Both the position numbers and the translations under genes were made by a program. Positions 42,216-50,368 of a stretch of DNA of 64,000 nt are shown piece by piece. How positions within the stretch are numbered: position 1 is the first letter of the stretch; every line of letters starts with the position of its first letter. This DNA is from Phytohabitans houttuyneae (GTDB lineage: Bacteria; Actinomycetota; Actinomycetes; Mycobacteriales; Micromonosporaceae), in NCBI RefSeq assembly GCF_011764425.1, contig NZ_BLPF01000002.1, forward strand, positions 186,001 through 250,000, written 5' to 3'. The notes beneath the pieces are model-generated. The model was not told the DNA's origin. It saw only the letters and a list, made by a program, of their open reading frames with translations, and searched no databases.

Positions 42216-42714
42216 GACCGTTCCTCCTCATCCGCGGTAGTCAGCGCGTATCCTCCGCTCCCAGACCATCCCGGCGGCCGATGTCCGGCTACCGCGACCA
42301 GCCCCTGTCCATTGCCAGCCTGCGCCGTGTCAGTTGGATAAGGCAGAGTCGTTCTACCCGTGGCACCAGGACGTGCGGTCTGTCCGCCGTCGCCCTGCAT
42401 GATCGGTGCTGACCGGACCGACGAGCCTTCCGTCCAGGCGGTCGCGGTGTCTTGGCTTGTCTGGCTGGTTCGGGTGCCGCCCCCTCCGTTCGTTGCGCTC
42501 TTCACCAGGGCCTGCCAGGACAGGTCATTGGTCCCTAGGGGGTGGCTTCTCGGCGGCGGCACTATGAGCGTAGGCACCCGGTGGTGAAGAGATGGAACTG
42601 GCACCGGGGGAACGCCGGGATGGTTTCGGATGACCGACGCCCTCTGAAGCGCGCTTTTCGGCACAGGCAGGGCGCGAGTATCCCGGAACAGGGTCCGTCT
42701 GGAAGGAGACGGCC
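42216..42714. other. Long intergenic region before CBS-BON gene
   Basis: No convincing gene on either strand; a minus-strand frame of 150 codons here has irregular composition. It contains a DosR-like box at 42522 and the promoter for the CBS-BON gene. Confidence 0.45.
42522..42535. promoter_or_regulatory. DosR-like box upstream of CBS-BON gene
   Basis: AGGTC-ATTG-GTCCC fits RGGNC-N4-GNCCC with an A/T-rich centre. It lies 179 bp before the ATG. Confidence 0.4.
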
Positions 42715-43413
42715 ATGAGGATCTGGACGGTCGCGGACGTCATGACTGCCGACGTCGTGGCGGTAACCGCCGACGCGAGCTACCGCCGCATCGTCGGCCT
42801 ACTCGCCGAAAGACGGATCAGCGCGGTGCCTGTCGTCGACGAGGACCGGCGAGTCATAGGTGTCGTGTCCGAAGCCGATCTGCTCTACAAGACCGCATTC
42901 GCGGGCCAGAACACCGGCCGCCGGGTCCCCAGCCGGCACCACCTGCCAAGGAACGACGACAAAGGTCAGCCTGCCCGTCGGCTGATGACCACACCCGCGG
43001 TGACCACGGGACCGGGCACCTCGCTGGCCGCCGCAGCACGCCAGATGGATCACCGGCATGTCAGGCACCTACCCGTCGTGGACGGGGACGGCGTCCTCAT
43101 TGGAATCATCGCCCGCTCCGACCTGTTGAAGGTGCACCTGCGCTCGGACGACGAACTCAGGCGCGACATCGTCCACGACGTACTCGGCCGGACCATGTCC
43201 CTCGAGCCGTCCACGGTCGCGGTGAACGTGCACGACGGCGTCGTGGACCTACGCGGAAATCTGGACCGCAAGACAGTCGCCGACCTGGTGGTCAACCTGA
43301 CGGCTGCGGTCGCCGGCGTGGTGAGAGTCGACGACAGACTGACGTACGACACCGACGACACCGGCACCGCCAACCCGCGGGACTACTGGCCGTATCCGGC
43401 CATCCCGACCTGA
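42715..43413 (+). CDS. CBS-pair plus BON-domain protein
   Basis: This 232-residue protein has two CBS motifs (VADVMTADVVAVTADASYRRIVGLLAERRISAVPVVDEDRRVIGVVSEADLL and RRLMTTPAVTTGPGTSLAAAARQMDHRHVRHLPVVDGDGVLIGIIARSDLL). A BON domain follows from residue about 150 (DIVHDVLGRTMSLEPSTVAVNVHDGVVDLRGNLDRKTVADLVV). CBS pairs bind adenine nucleotides or similar ligands, and BON domains bind membranes. The first part resembles the hypoxic-response CBS proteins (Hrp1 type) of the mycobacterial DosR regulon. A GGAAGGAGA Shine-Dalgarno precedes the start codon. Confidence 0.9.
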   Translation: MRIWTVADVMTADVVAVTADASYRRIVGLLAERRISAVPVVDEDRRVIGVVSEADLLYKTAFAGQNTGRRVPSRHHLPRNDDKGQPARRLMTTPAVTTGPGTSLAAAARQMDHRHVRHLPVVDGDGVLIGIIARSDLLKVHLRSDDELRRDIVHDVLGRTMSLEPSTVAVNVHDGVVDLRGNLDRKTVADLVVNLTAAVAGVVRVDDRLTYDTDDTGTANPRDYWPYPAIPT

Positions 43414-43550
43414 CCTCGGTCGGGCTCCGCAGGAGCAAGCGGGCGCGCTGCTGGTGAGGCTGAGCGTCCGCCGCCGCGGCGCTGAACCCGGCACGACCTG
43501 GCCCGCTGGCCAACGTGGACCTGCAACACAGTTCCCGCCGGAGGTACGAA

Positions 43551-45110
43551 ATGCGAGTTCGGTTCATCGAGCCGAGGCCGCCAGGCCACCACGTCTACGA
43601 CCGAGCCCTGCTGCCCCGGCTCGGCTGCCCACTGATGGCCACCATGCTGCGCGAGCGGGGCCACGACGCGTACTGCTACTGCGACGTGCTGGCCTCGGTG
43701 GACGTCGATGACTGCCTACGGGCGGACCTGGTCGGAATCTCGGCCACTACCTCGACACAGCCCTACGCCTACCGCCTCGCCGACGAACTCGAAACAGCTG
43801 GCGTCCCGGTCGTCCTGGGCGGTCCGCACGTCACGTTCATGGCTGACGAAGGACTCGAACACGCCAGCTACGTCGTACGCGGCGAGGGTGAGCACACCAT
43901 ATGCCAGCTTGTACAGGCCGTTGATCGGGAAGAGTCGCCAGCGAACATCGCCGGCCTGTCATGGCGCGACACCGATCGGCGCGCACACCACAACCCGCCG
44001 CGCGGGCCCTGCTCGCAGCAGCAGTTCCAGGCGCTGCCGATCCCGGACTTGTCGCTCATCCACGGCCACGAACGTATGACCACCAAACCGCTGATGACCC
44101 AGTGGGGCTGCCCGTACGACTGCGAGTTCTGCGCGGTCACCGCCATGTTCTCCCGGTCGGTCCGCTACCGGCGCACTGACCAGATCCTCACCGAACTTGC
44201 CGGTCTCGACGCCGAACGGGTCTTCTTCCACGACGATCTGTTCGTGGTCAACAAGAACCGCACCCGAGACCTACTCCGTCAGATGCTTGCCCGTGACCTC
44301 ACGCCGCAATGGCTGGCGCAGGTACGCGCCGCCGAGACCGTGCTGCTTTCAAAGGCATCCCGCCAGCCTGACTTGGAACTGCTGCGCCTGATGAGAGACG
44401 CCGGATGCTGGATGGTGATGGTGGGATTCGAGAGCATCTCGGACGATGCTCTCAAGCAGATGAACAAGAAACAGACCGTCCGCGACATCGTCGACGCCGT
44501 AGATCTGTTCCACCGGTACGGGATCAAGGTGCACGGCATGTTCGTCATCGGCACCGACACCGACACCGCCGAACAGGCCGACCACACCGTCCAATTCGCC
44601 AAGCGGGTCGCTATCGACACCATCCAGCTCATGATCGAGACACCGCTGCCCGGGACCCGCCTGTACCGCAGAGCACAGGCCGAAGGCCGGATCATCACCA
44701 CCGACTGGGCTCTTTACGACGGGCACCACGCGGTAATGCGGCCAGCTCGGATGCACCCGCTCGACCTGCAGCGGGCCATGCTCGACGCGATGCGGCGCTT
44801 CTACTCTCAACCGAACATCGCGATCCCCGCCGCGCGGACCCTGCTCCGGCACGCCCCCTCCTTCGCCCGGATCGCCTTACGCAACCACGTACCGGCGCAG
44901 CTGCCCACCCTCGCCGCACTCGCCCTCCGCCACCGCTGGCACGACTTGCTCGACACGCTCACCACGGGGCTGCCAAAGACGGATCGACGTGTCATCGAAG
45001 ACGCACTCGCCGTTCCGGTGCTCCGTGCGTACGGACGCGAACAGATCACCGAATGGCAGTCACAGGACCACACCAGGACCCACCTCGACCTGCTGGCCAC
45101 GCTGCCATGA
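43551..45110 (+). CDS. B12-binding-domain radical SAM protein
   Basis: This 519-residue protein has an N-terminal cobalamin-binding-like domain (RLGCPLMATMLRERGHDAYCYC, LVGISATTSTQPYAYRLADEL, VPVVLGGPHVTFMADEGLEHA, VVRGEGEHTICQLV). A radical SAM barrel follows with the [4Fe-4S] motif GCPYDCEFC (Cys187, Cys191, Cys194) and FFHDDLFVVNKNRT, MVMVGFESISDDALKQMNKKQ, HGMFVIGTDTDT and MIETPLPGTRLYRRA. No His or DNA is needed at the usual B12 lower-ligand position, so the cofactor may bind base-off. The reaction is unknown; relatives methylate unactivated carbons or modify lipids. CCGGAGG precedes ATG 43551. Confidence 0.88.
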   Translation: MRVRFIEPRPPGHHVYDRALLPRLGCPLMATMLRERGHDAYCYCDVLASVDVDDCLRADLVGISATTSTQPYAYRLADELETAGVPVVLGGPHVTFMADEGLEHASYVVRGEGEHTICQLVQAVDREESPANIAGLSWRDTDRRAHHNPPRGPCSQQQFQALPIPDLSLIHGHERMTTKPLMTQWGCPYDCEFCAVTAMFSRSVRYRRTDQILTELAGLDAERVFFHDDLFVVNKNRTRDLLRQMLARDLTPQWLAQVRAAETVLLSKASRQPDLELLRLMRDAGCWMVMVGFESISDDALKQMNKKQTVRDIVDAVDLFHRYGIKVHGMFVIGTDTDTAEQADHTVQFAKRVAIDTIQLMIETPLPGTRLYRRAQAEGRIITTDWALYDGHHAVMRPARMHPLDLQRAMLDAMRRFYSQPNIAIPAARTLLRHAPSFARIALRNHVPAQLPTLAALALRHRWHDLLDTLTTGLPKTDRRVIEDALAVPVLRAYGREQITEWQSQDHTRTHLDLLATLP

Positions 45111-45154
45111 GCGAGCAGGGCGGCATCCGGTGCCAACCACAGACCTCAGTGGAC

Positions 45155-45562
45155 TCAGGGACAGGTTCGGCCTCCCGGCGGATACGCAGACCCTGCGGCA
45201 CCTCGCTGCAGCTCGACCGGATCGGTGAGGACCCGAAGTAATCCGGTCAACTGGAGAACCCGGCTGACAATGGGCTGCGGATCGGTGATATGCATCCGGC
45301 ATCCGGCCTGGATGGCAGCGTTACGCACACCGACGAGCACAGCGACTCCGGTGCAGTCCATGAAAGTCACCCCGGCGAGGTTTACATCGAGCAGGTCGGG
45401 CCGGTGCTGGTACAGCACGCGTAGCAACCGCTCACGCAGCGCGGCCGCGTTTGCCAGGTCGATCTCTCCAGTGACGGCGACCCGCAACGTGGCCGGCGAC
45501 GACACGCTGCTTTCGATGTTCAGCGGTGCCACCGGGGCCAGCGGGTACAACGGTGTGGACAT
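45155..45562 (-). CDS. STAS-domain anti-anti-sigma-like protein
   Basis: This 135-residue single STAS domain includes TLRVAVTGEIDLANAAALRERLLRVL, LLDVNLAGVTFMDCTGVAVLVGVRNAAIQAG and VSRVLQLTGLLRVL. The phosphorylatable motif, usually DSSG, is DCTG here, so a Thr would take the phosphate. Such proteins free a sigma factor by binding an anti-sigma kinase. None is adjacent, so it probably acts on a distant partner. A TGGAGGAAC Shine-Dalgarno supports ATG 45562. It is convergent with the radical SAM gene. Confidence 0.88.
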   Translation of the reverse strand: MSTPLYPLAPVAPLNIESSVSSPATLRVAVTGEIDLANAAALRERLLRVLYQHRPDLLDVNLAGVTFMDCTGVAVLVGVRNAAIQAGCRMHITDPQPIVSRVLQLTGLLRVLTDPVELQRGAAGSAYPPGGRTCP

Positions 45563-45747
45563 GGTGTTCCTCCAGCCCCAAACGCCTACGAAGATGCGAG
45601 TGTTGAGCGGGCGAGGACTGGGCCCGTGCTCGGGCGGCCGCAACCAGCCCGATATGTCGCGGCGGCGACGCCGGTTCGACCGGCTGTTTACATCACTGGA
45701 CGCCGTGTGTCTACCGGCCGCACTGCGGCTGCCGATCCGCCGAGCCG

Positions 45748-45906
45748 CTAATGCCTCAGCGCTCGACGCCGGAGTCCGCCGACCGCGGCTGTCCCGAGGA
45801 ACAGAATGATCCCGACGATGCCGAGCCACAGCAAGCCATCGATGGCGATCCCAACAATCGCCAGAATCAACCACAACACCATCAGCACAACGAAGAGAAT
45901 GAGCAT
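45748..45906 (-). CDS. Small hydrophobic membrane protein (DUF6131-like)
   Basis: This 52-residue protein is nearly all membrane: LILFVVLMVLWLILAIVGIA and GLLWLGIVGIILFLGTAAVG, ending in a basic tail RRRALRH. Two short TM helices with a C-terminal basic patch resemble the DUF6131-type peptides found in actinomycete stress loci. A GGGAGG Shine-Dalgarno stands 6 nt before the ATG. Function unknown. Confidence 0.75.
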   Translation of the reverse strand: MLILFVVLMVLWLILAIVGIAIDGLLWLGIVGIILFLGTAAVGGLRRRALRH

Positions 45907-46238
45907 GACAACCTCCCACGGGAGCAGTTGGTCGGGCCGCTCGACGCCAATACCCGACACTCGGTTGGCTTCGTCCGCAGCTAGGCGACGCATGCCGGCC
46001 AAGCGACGACCAACGAAATCCTGGTCCAAGCCTGCAGCGCGTGTAGGGCACCACGACCAGGGAACGCGGGCACGCATACACAACGCCCTCGTGACTGCTA
46101 ACCCGGGGTGAAACTCCGCCGGGTGCCTTGTCCGGCAGCCCCGCAGCCAGGGCGTAGGTGGTGAACATGACTTGCTGACACTCACAGTCTCGCCGATGTA
46201 GCCCCAAACGCGCGTGTGCCGGAGTTCCCTTTTGTCGC

Positions 46239-46252
46239 GGGACCAAAGTCCC
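46239..46252. promoter_or_regulatory. Near-perfect DosR/DevR box
   Basis: GGGAC-CAAA-GTCCC, inside an 18-bp inverted repeat GCGGGAC-CAAA-GTCCCGC (46237-46254). It matches the published mycobacterial consensus core GGGACTWWAGTCCC at 13 of 14 positions. It lies 216 bp before the PAP2 start, which is rather far. Confidence 0.6.
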
Positions 46253-46380
46253 GCCTCCCACAAAACGTCGTCGAGGGCGTCCACTTCGCTGGAGTACGGG
46301 TAGCCGCACCAGCGGTGTGGTCACGGCGGCGGTGTACGTGATCGCATCCTGGGTCGGGGCATCGTCCGTACCGCCTCCTC

Positions 46381-46394
46381 GGGACTGTCGACCG
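46381..46394. promoter_or_regulatory. DosR-like box close to PAP2 gene
   Basis: GGGAC-TGTC-GACCG, one mismatch to the pattern, 74 bp before the GTG start at 46468. Confidence 0.35.
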
Positions 46395-46467
46395 TGCGAT
46401 GGGGTTCGAACGACCCTGAGTCCCAGCCCTCGCCCATCCCATCCTGGAAGGGCGAAGGGAGGACGAG

Positions 46468-47298
46468 GTGTGGCGACGGCATGCGTACCCCGCGAGCGGC
46501 GCGGTGCCCCGCCTCGTCGGCGCCGCCGGCCCTGTTCTCCGGTTCCTCCAACAGATCTTGATCGTGATTGGCGCGGTGGTCGCCTACTTCGGTGTGCGCG
46601 GCCTCACCGAAGGCGACGTGACGGCCGCCGTCCGCAACGCCGAGCGGGTGATGGCCGTGGAACGGCTGCTCGCCCTCGACCGGGAGACCTGGCTGCAACA
46701 GGCCGTCCTCGACGTGCCGTTCGCGACAACGTTCTTCAACTGGGTCTACATCTACGGGCACTGGCCGCTGATCACCGTGGTGCTGTGCTGGCTGGCGACC
46801 CGGCACCGGCCGGTGTTCTTGCGGGTGCGCAACGCGATGCTCGTGTCGGGTGGTATCGGCATCTTCATCTTTGCCGCGCTGCCGGTGGCCCCACCGAGGC
46901 TGGCCGGGATCGGGCTTGTCGACACGGTGACCGAGCAATCGAACTCCTACCGGGTGCTGCAGCCGGCCGCGTTCACGAACCAGTACGCGGCGATGCCCAG
47001 CCTGCACGTCGGCTGGAACCTGGTCGTCAGCCTGGCGGTCGTTCTGGCGACCCGTCGCCTCTGGCTGCGGGTCCTCGCCGTGGCTGTGACCTTGTCGATG
47101 GACGCGGCCGTCGTGCTGACCGCCAACCACTACCTGCTGGACGTCGTGGCCGGGCTCGCGCTTGCCGGCGGTGCCTGGCTCCTGGTGTGCCGCCGTTCGC
47201 GCCGGCCAGCGGTCCTGTGGCAGGTTGGCCGGCGCCCGAAGGGCGATCCGGATGGCGGCGGCCCGGGCGGGGCGACGGTTCCCGCGTGTGGGCGCTGA
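46468..47298 (+). CDS. PAP2-superfamily (AUR1-like) membrane protein
   Basis: This 276-residue protein has five to six TM helices. The PAP2_3/AUR1-type motifs are present: TNQYAAMPSLHVGWNLVV (motif with catalytic His after PSLH) and VVLTANHYLLDVVAGLALA (HxxxD). YIYGHWPLITVVLCWLATRHRP is the conserved N-terminal segment. Such proteins act as inositolphosphotransferases or lipid phosphatases on the outer membrane face. GTG 46468 follows AGGGAGGA. A strong hairpin overlaps its stop. Candidate DosR-like boxes lie upstream. Confidence 0.86.
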   Translation: MWRRHAYPASGAVPRLVGAAGPVLRFLQQILIVIGAVVAYFGVRGLTEGDVTAAVRNAERVMAVERLLALDRETWLQQAVLDVPFATTFFNWVYIYGHWPLITVVLCWLATRHRPVFLRVRNAMLVSGGIGIFIFAALPVAPPRLAGIGLVDTVTEQSNSYRVLQPAAFTNQYAAMPSLHVGWNLVVSLAVVLATRRLWLRVLAVAVTLSMDAAVVLTANHYLLDVVAGLALAGGAWLLVCRRSRRPAVLWQVGRRPKGDPDGGGPGGATVPACGR

Positions 47299-47325
47299 GG
47301 CGATGGGCTGTCCCCTCGCCTCAGC
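47294..47325 (+). terminator. Strong hairpin overlapping the PAP2 stop
   Basis: GCTGAGGCGA (47294-47303) pairs perfectly with TCGCCTCAGC (47316-47325), with an inner GGG/CCC extension. The TGA stop (47296-47298) is within the left arm. There is no U tract. Confidence 0.7.
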
Positions 47326-47487
47326 CCCGAAAGACGCCGGTCGCCCTTCACCCGGGCGGCGACGTCACCTGCCGTGCGTACCCGTCAATTCACCGGCGTC
47401 GGCGAACCGCCGGCGCCGTACATTCACGGCGTACTCATCCCCTCAGCTGGTAGGTGGGACGGTAACGCGTGCTCTGCCCGCCGGTCA

Positions 47488-47523
47488 GGGCCAGCCGCCC
47501 TGTGCCTTGGGGCCCTTGGACCC
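47488..47523. promoter_or_regulatory. Tandem DosR-like boxes, 22 bp apart, before M50 protease
   Basis: GGGCC-AGCC-GCCCT (47488-47501, one mismatch) and GGGCC-CTTG-GACCC (47510-47523, exact pattern with TT centre), the latter 130 bp before the ATG. Confidence 0.5.
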
Positions 47524-47652
47524 GGCGGCTCGTTCACGACCGTGGCTGTCCCGGAGCCGGGCCGGATGGCCGCTCAAGGGGGTCGCACGGCCGTGGCCGC
47601 ACGCCTTCCGGCGGCGCATGGTGAAGCTGAACGAGGCAGGGCAGGCGGTCAC

Positions 47653-48792
47653 ATGCGACAGACGGTTCCGCTGGGTCGGATAGCTGGCATCCCCGTCGCT
47701 GTCCACTGGACGGTGCTCGTGATCGCGCTGCTTTTGGCGCAGGGCCTCGCGGGAGTCGTGCTGCCGGCCAACGCGCCGGGACGCGAGACCGGCGCATACT
47801 GGCTGGTGGCGCTGGCCGTGGCGGGGGTCTTCCTCGGCTCGGTGCTCGCGCACGAGGCAGCGCATGCCTTGGTGGCTCGGCATTACGGCGTGCGGGTCCG
47901 CCGCATCACGCTCTGGTTGCTCGGCGGCGTGGCCGAGTTGGACAGCCAGCCGCCGCACCCCCGTGCAGACCTGCTTATCGCTCTCGCGGGACCGGCGGTC
48001 AGCGCAGGCTGCGCCGTCCTCTTCGGCGCCGCGGCGGTCGAGGCACACAGGTTCGGCAGCTCGCCACTGGCGGAGGCGTCGCTGGGCTGGTTGGCACTCG
48101 TCAACGGCATGCTGGCCGTCTTCAACCTTCTGCCCGGCGCCCCGTTGGACGGTGGCCGGATTCTGCGCGCCATCCTCTGGCGCGTGCGCGGCGACCGTGC
48201 GGCGGCCCAGCGTACCGCCGGCCGGGTCGGATTCGTCCTTGGCGTGCTGGTCCTGGCGATTGGTGCCGCCGAGGTGCTGCTCGTCGCGGACCTTGGCGGG
48301 CTGTGGCTGATGCTCATCGGCGCATTTCTCGCCACCGCGGCCCGCGCCGAGCAGGCCGGTGACGACCTGGCCGCCCTCCTTGGCGGGACGCGGGTCGACG
48401 ACGTGATGACCGCTCCTGCGGTTTGCGGCGGCGAGTGGCAGAGCGTCGCCTCGTTCGTCGAAGCGGTCGCCAGCCGGGTTCCGCACCGTAGGTTCCCGGT
48501 GGTGGACCTGGACGGCAGGCCTATGGGGACCGTCGGCCTCAGCGAACTCGCCCGCGTGCCGGCCCGGCGCCAGCCGGTCGTCCGCCTCCGTGACGTACTG
48601 GTTCCTCTGGCCAGGACGCGGATCGTCGCCGCTGACACGCCGCTCGCGGAGGTCGCCATGTCGGCGTTGCCGCCCTTGGCGCTCGTGGTGGCGCAGGGCC
48701 GCGTCATCGGTGTACTCAGCCCAGGTGATGTCGAGCGCGCGGTGCAGCTCGCGCTTGTTCGGGTACGGCAGGCAGGAGCCGCCGCCGACTAA
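47653..48792 (+). CDS. M50 site-2 protease with C-terminal CBS domains (Rip3-like)
   Basis: This 379-residue polytopic protein starts QTVPLGRIAGIPVAVHWTVLVIALLLAQ. The zinc motif is LAHEAAHALVA (His67, Glu68, His71) and the third ligand is in FNLLPGAPLDGGRILRAILW (Asp166). After about residue 230 come two CBS motifs (DDVMTAPAVCGGEWQSVASFVEAV, FPVVDLDGRPMGTVGLSEL, DVLVPLARTRIVAADTPL). The order M50 then CBS is that of Rip3/Rv2625c, a DosR-regulon member in M. tuberculosis. It probably cuts a membrane-bound regulator inside the bilayer, with CBS ligand control. ATG 47653 fits the family start. Confidence 0.92.
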   Translation: MRQTVPLGRIAGIPVAVHWTVLVIALLLAQGLAGVVLPANAPGRETGAYWLVALAVAGVFLGSVLAHEAAHALVARHYGVRVRRITLWLLGGVAELDSQPPHPRADLLIALAGPAVSAGCAVLFGAAAVEAHRFGSSPLAEASLGWLALVNGMLAVFNLLPGAPLDGGRILRAILWRVRGDRAAAQRTAGRVGFVLGVLVLAIGAAEVLLVADLGGLWLMLIGAFLATAARAEQAGDDLAALLGGTRVDDVMTAPAVCGGEWQSVASFVEAVASRVPHRRFPVVDLDGRPMGTVGLSELARVPARRQPVVRLRDVLVPLARTRIVAADTPLAEVAMSALPPLALVVAQGRVIGVLSPGDVERAVQLALVRVRQAGAAAD

Positions 48793-48848
48793 CCCGCCAA
48801 CTGCTCAGCGGCGGCCGCCGAACCGACCGGCGGCTGCGCCAGCAGCAC

Positions 48849-50231
48849 TCACAGCAGCACGCGTTCGGCGTAGCGCGGCAGGACGGCGGACCACCCGAGC
48901 TCGGTGCCGATGCGCGCCGCCAGGACCGAGGACGGTCCTGGTTCCCCGTGCACCACATAGCAGGTATCCGGTGGCGAGACCGCCGATCGCAGCCAGGCCA
49001 GCAGCCCGTCGGCGTCCGCGTGCGCGGACAGTTCGTCGACGCCAGCGACTTCCGCTCGGACCGGCACGTACCGGCCGAACATCTTCAGCGTCGACGCGCC
49101 GTCCAGCAGCGCCCGGCCACGGGTGCCGGCCACCTGGAAGCCCGGCAGCAGGATCAGGTTGCGCGGGTGCGGTGCCAAGTGTTCCAGATGATGCACGACC
49201 CGGCCGCCGGTAGCCATACCCGAGGCCGAGATGATGACGCACGGCGCCGGCGGGGAATTGAGCCGCCGTGACTCCTCCACCGTGTGTGCAAGGCGCAGTT
49301 CGCCCGGATCGAACGGGTCGGTGGCAGCCCGACGCACTTCGGCGCGGATCTCGAGGCTTCCCTCGCGCACCGCCTCGCGGTATACCTCCAGCGCGGCCAG
49401 TGCCATCGGGCTGTCCACGTAGACCGGCACCACCGGCAGCGCACCCGAGGTCATCAGCTCCCGCAGTGCCATGAGCAGCACCGGCGTGCGATCGACCGCG
49501 AACGCCGGGATCAGCACCACGCCACCGCGGGCGAGGGCTCGGCCGATCGGCTCAGCCAGCGCGTGCAGGCTGCGCGGCGGGTGGCGGCGGTCGCCGTACG
49601 TGGATTCCACCACGAGGGCGTCCACTGCCGGTGCCGGGTCCGGCGGTGCGAGCAGCGGGTGCGTGCAACGGCCGAGGTCACCGCTGAACGCCACCGACCC
49701 ACCGGCGGCTTGTACCTCCACTGTGGATGACCCGAGGATGTGACCCGCACGCTGGAGCCGCACCGTCATGCCGCTGACCGGCTGGTTCCGTCCGTAGGGT
49801 AGCGGCCGCAGGAGCGCAATCGCCTTCTCCGCATCGCCGGTGTCGAACAGCGGCAGTGGCGGGTCGTGCCGGCTGGAGCCGCGGCGGGCCGCGTACTGCG
49901 CGTCCTCCTCCTGCAGGTGCGCCGCGTCCCGAAGCACGATCGGCACGACGTGCGCCGTCCAGGGCGAGCAGTACACCGGCCCAGAGAACCCATCGCGGAC
50001 CAGGCGCGGCAGGTAGCCGCAGTGGTCCAGGTGGGCATGGCTCAGCACGACCGCGTCCACGTCCGGCGTGAGCCCGGGTACCGGCGCCCAGTTGCGCCGC
50101 CGCAGCTCCCGGTCGCCCTGGTACAGGCCGCTGTCGACTAGCAGCCGGCTGTGCCCAGCCGATATCAGGAACTTGCTACCGGTGACGGTGCCGGTGGCGC
50201 CGAGGAAACGCAGGCTGAGTCCATCACTCAT
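48849..50231 (-). CDS. Beta-CASP metallo-beta-lactamase RNase-like protein
   Basis: This protein of about 460 residues has an MBL core starting LSLRFLGATGTVTGSKFLI, with motif II DAVVLSHAHLDHCGYLPRL (HxHxDH), the third His in LQRAGHILGSSTVEV and the following FSGDLG Asp. The beta-CASP insert contains VVESTYGDR, VLIPAFAVDRTPVLLMAL and VYVDSPMA. The final motifs are IISASGMATGGRVVHHL, LLPGFQVAGTRGRALLDG and DELSAHADADGLLAWL. This is the Ysh1/CPSF73-like RNA-processing nuclease class with all metal ligands. ATG 50231. It is divergent from crtB and shares a DosR-like box with it. Confidence 0.92.
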   Translation of the reverse strand: MSDGLSLRFLGATGTVTGSKFLISAGHSRLLVDSGLYQGDRELRRRNWAPVPGLTPDVDAVVLSHAHLDHCGYLPRLVRDGFSGPVYCSPWTAHVVPIVLRDAAHLQEEDAQYAARRGSSRHDPPLPLFDTGDAEKAIALLRPLPYGRNQPVSGMTVRLQRAGHILGSSTVEVQAAGGSVAFSGDLGRCTHPLLAPPDPAPAVDALVVESTYGDRRHPPRSLHALAEPIGRALARGGVVLIPAFAVDRTPVLLMALRELMTSGALPVVPVYVDSPMALAALEVYREAVREGSLEIRAEVRRAATDPFDPGELRLAHTVEESRRLNSPPAPCVIISASGMATGGRVVHHLEHLAPHPRNLILLPGFQVAGTRGRALLDGASTLKMFGRYVPVRAEVAGVDELSAHADADGLLAWLRSAVSPPDTCYVVHGEPGPSSVLAARIGTELGWSAVLPRYAERVLL

Positions 50232-50289
50232 ATCCTCATTCCACGGCGGCGCCAGCCCTCCGGCGTAGATGCACACGGCCGTCATGAAC

Positions 50290-50303
50290 GGGCCTTGTGG
50301 CCC
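50290..50303. promoter_or_regulatory. DosR-like box in divergent MBL/crtB promoter
   Basis: GGGCC-TTGT-GGCCC, perfect 5-bp arms with 4-nt spacer, 59 bp from the nuclease start and 66 bp from the crtB start. Confidence 0.4.
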
Positions 50304-50368
50304 TGCACGCGGACGACCGGCCACCAGGACGATGCGGTCGAGGCGATCGGTGCGACGGGAGGCCTGCC

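Larger units (their letters stand above)
45907..46467. other. 560-bp divergent intergenic region
   Basis: No supported gene. It holds the best single DosR-like box of the window (46239) and a second candidate at 46381, between the DUF6131-like gene and the PAP2 gene. Confidence 0.5.

Noticed and set aside
42212-42664. A 150-codon minus-strand frame before the CBS-BON gene
   Set aside because: Irregular composition, no ribosome site and no recognisable motif; the region looks like a promoter zone.
45934-45947. GGGCC-GCTC-GACGC as a DosR-like box before the DUF6131-like gene
   Set aside because: One mismatch and a GC-rich centre; in this composition such a site is expected by chance.
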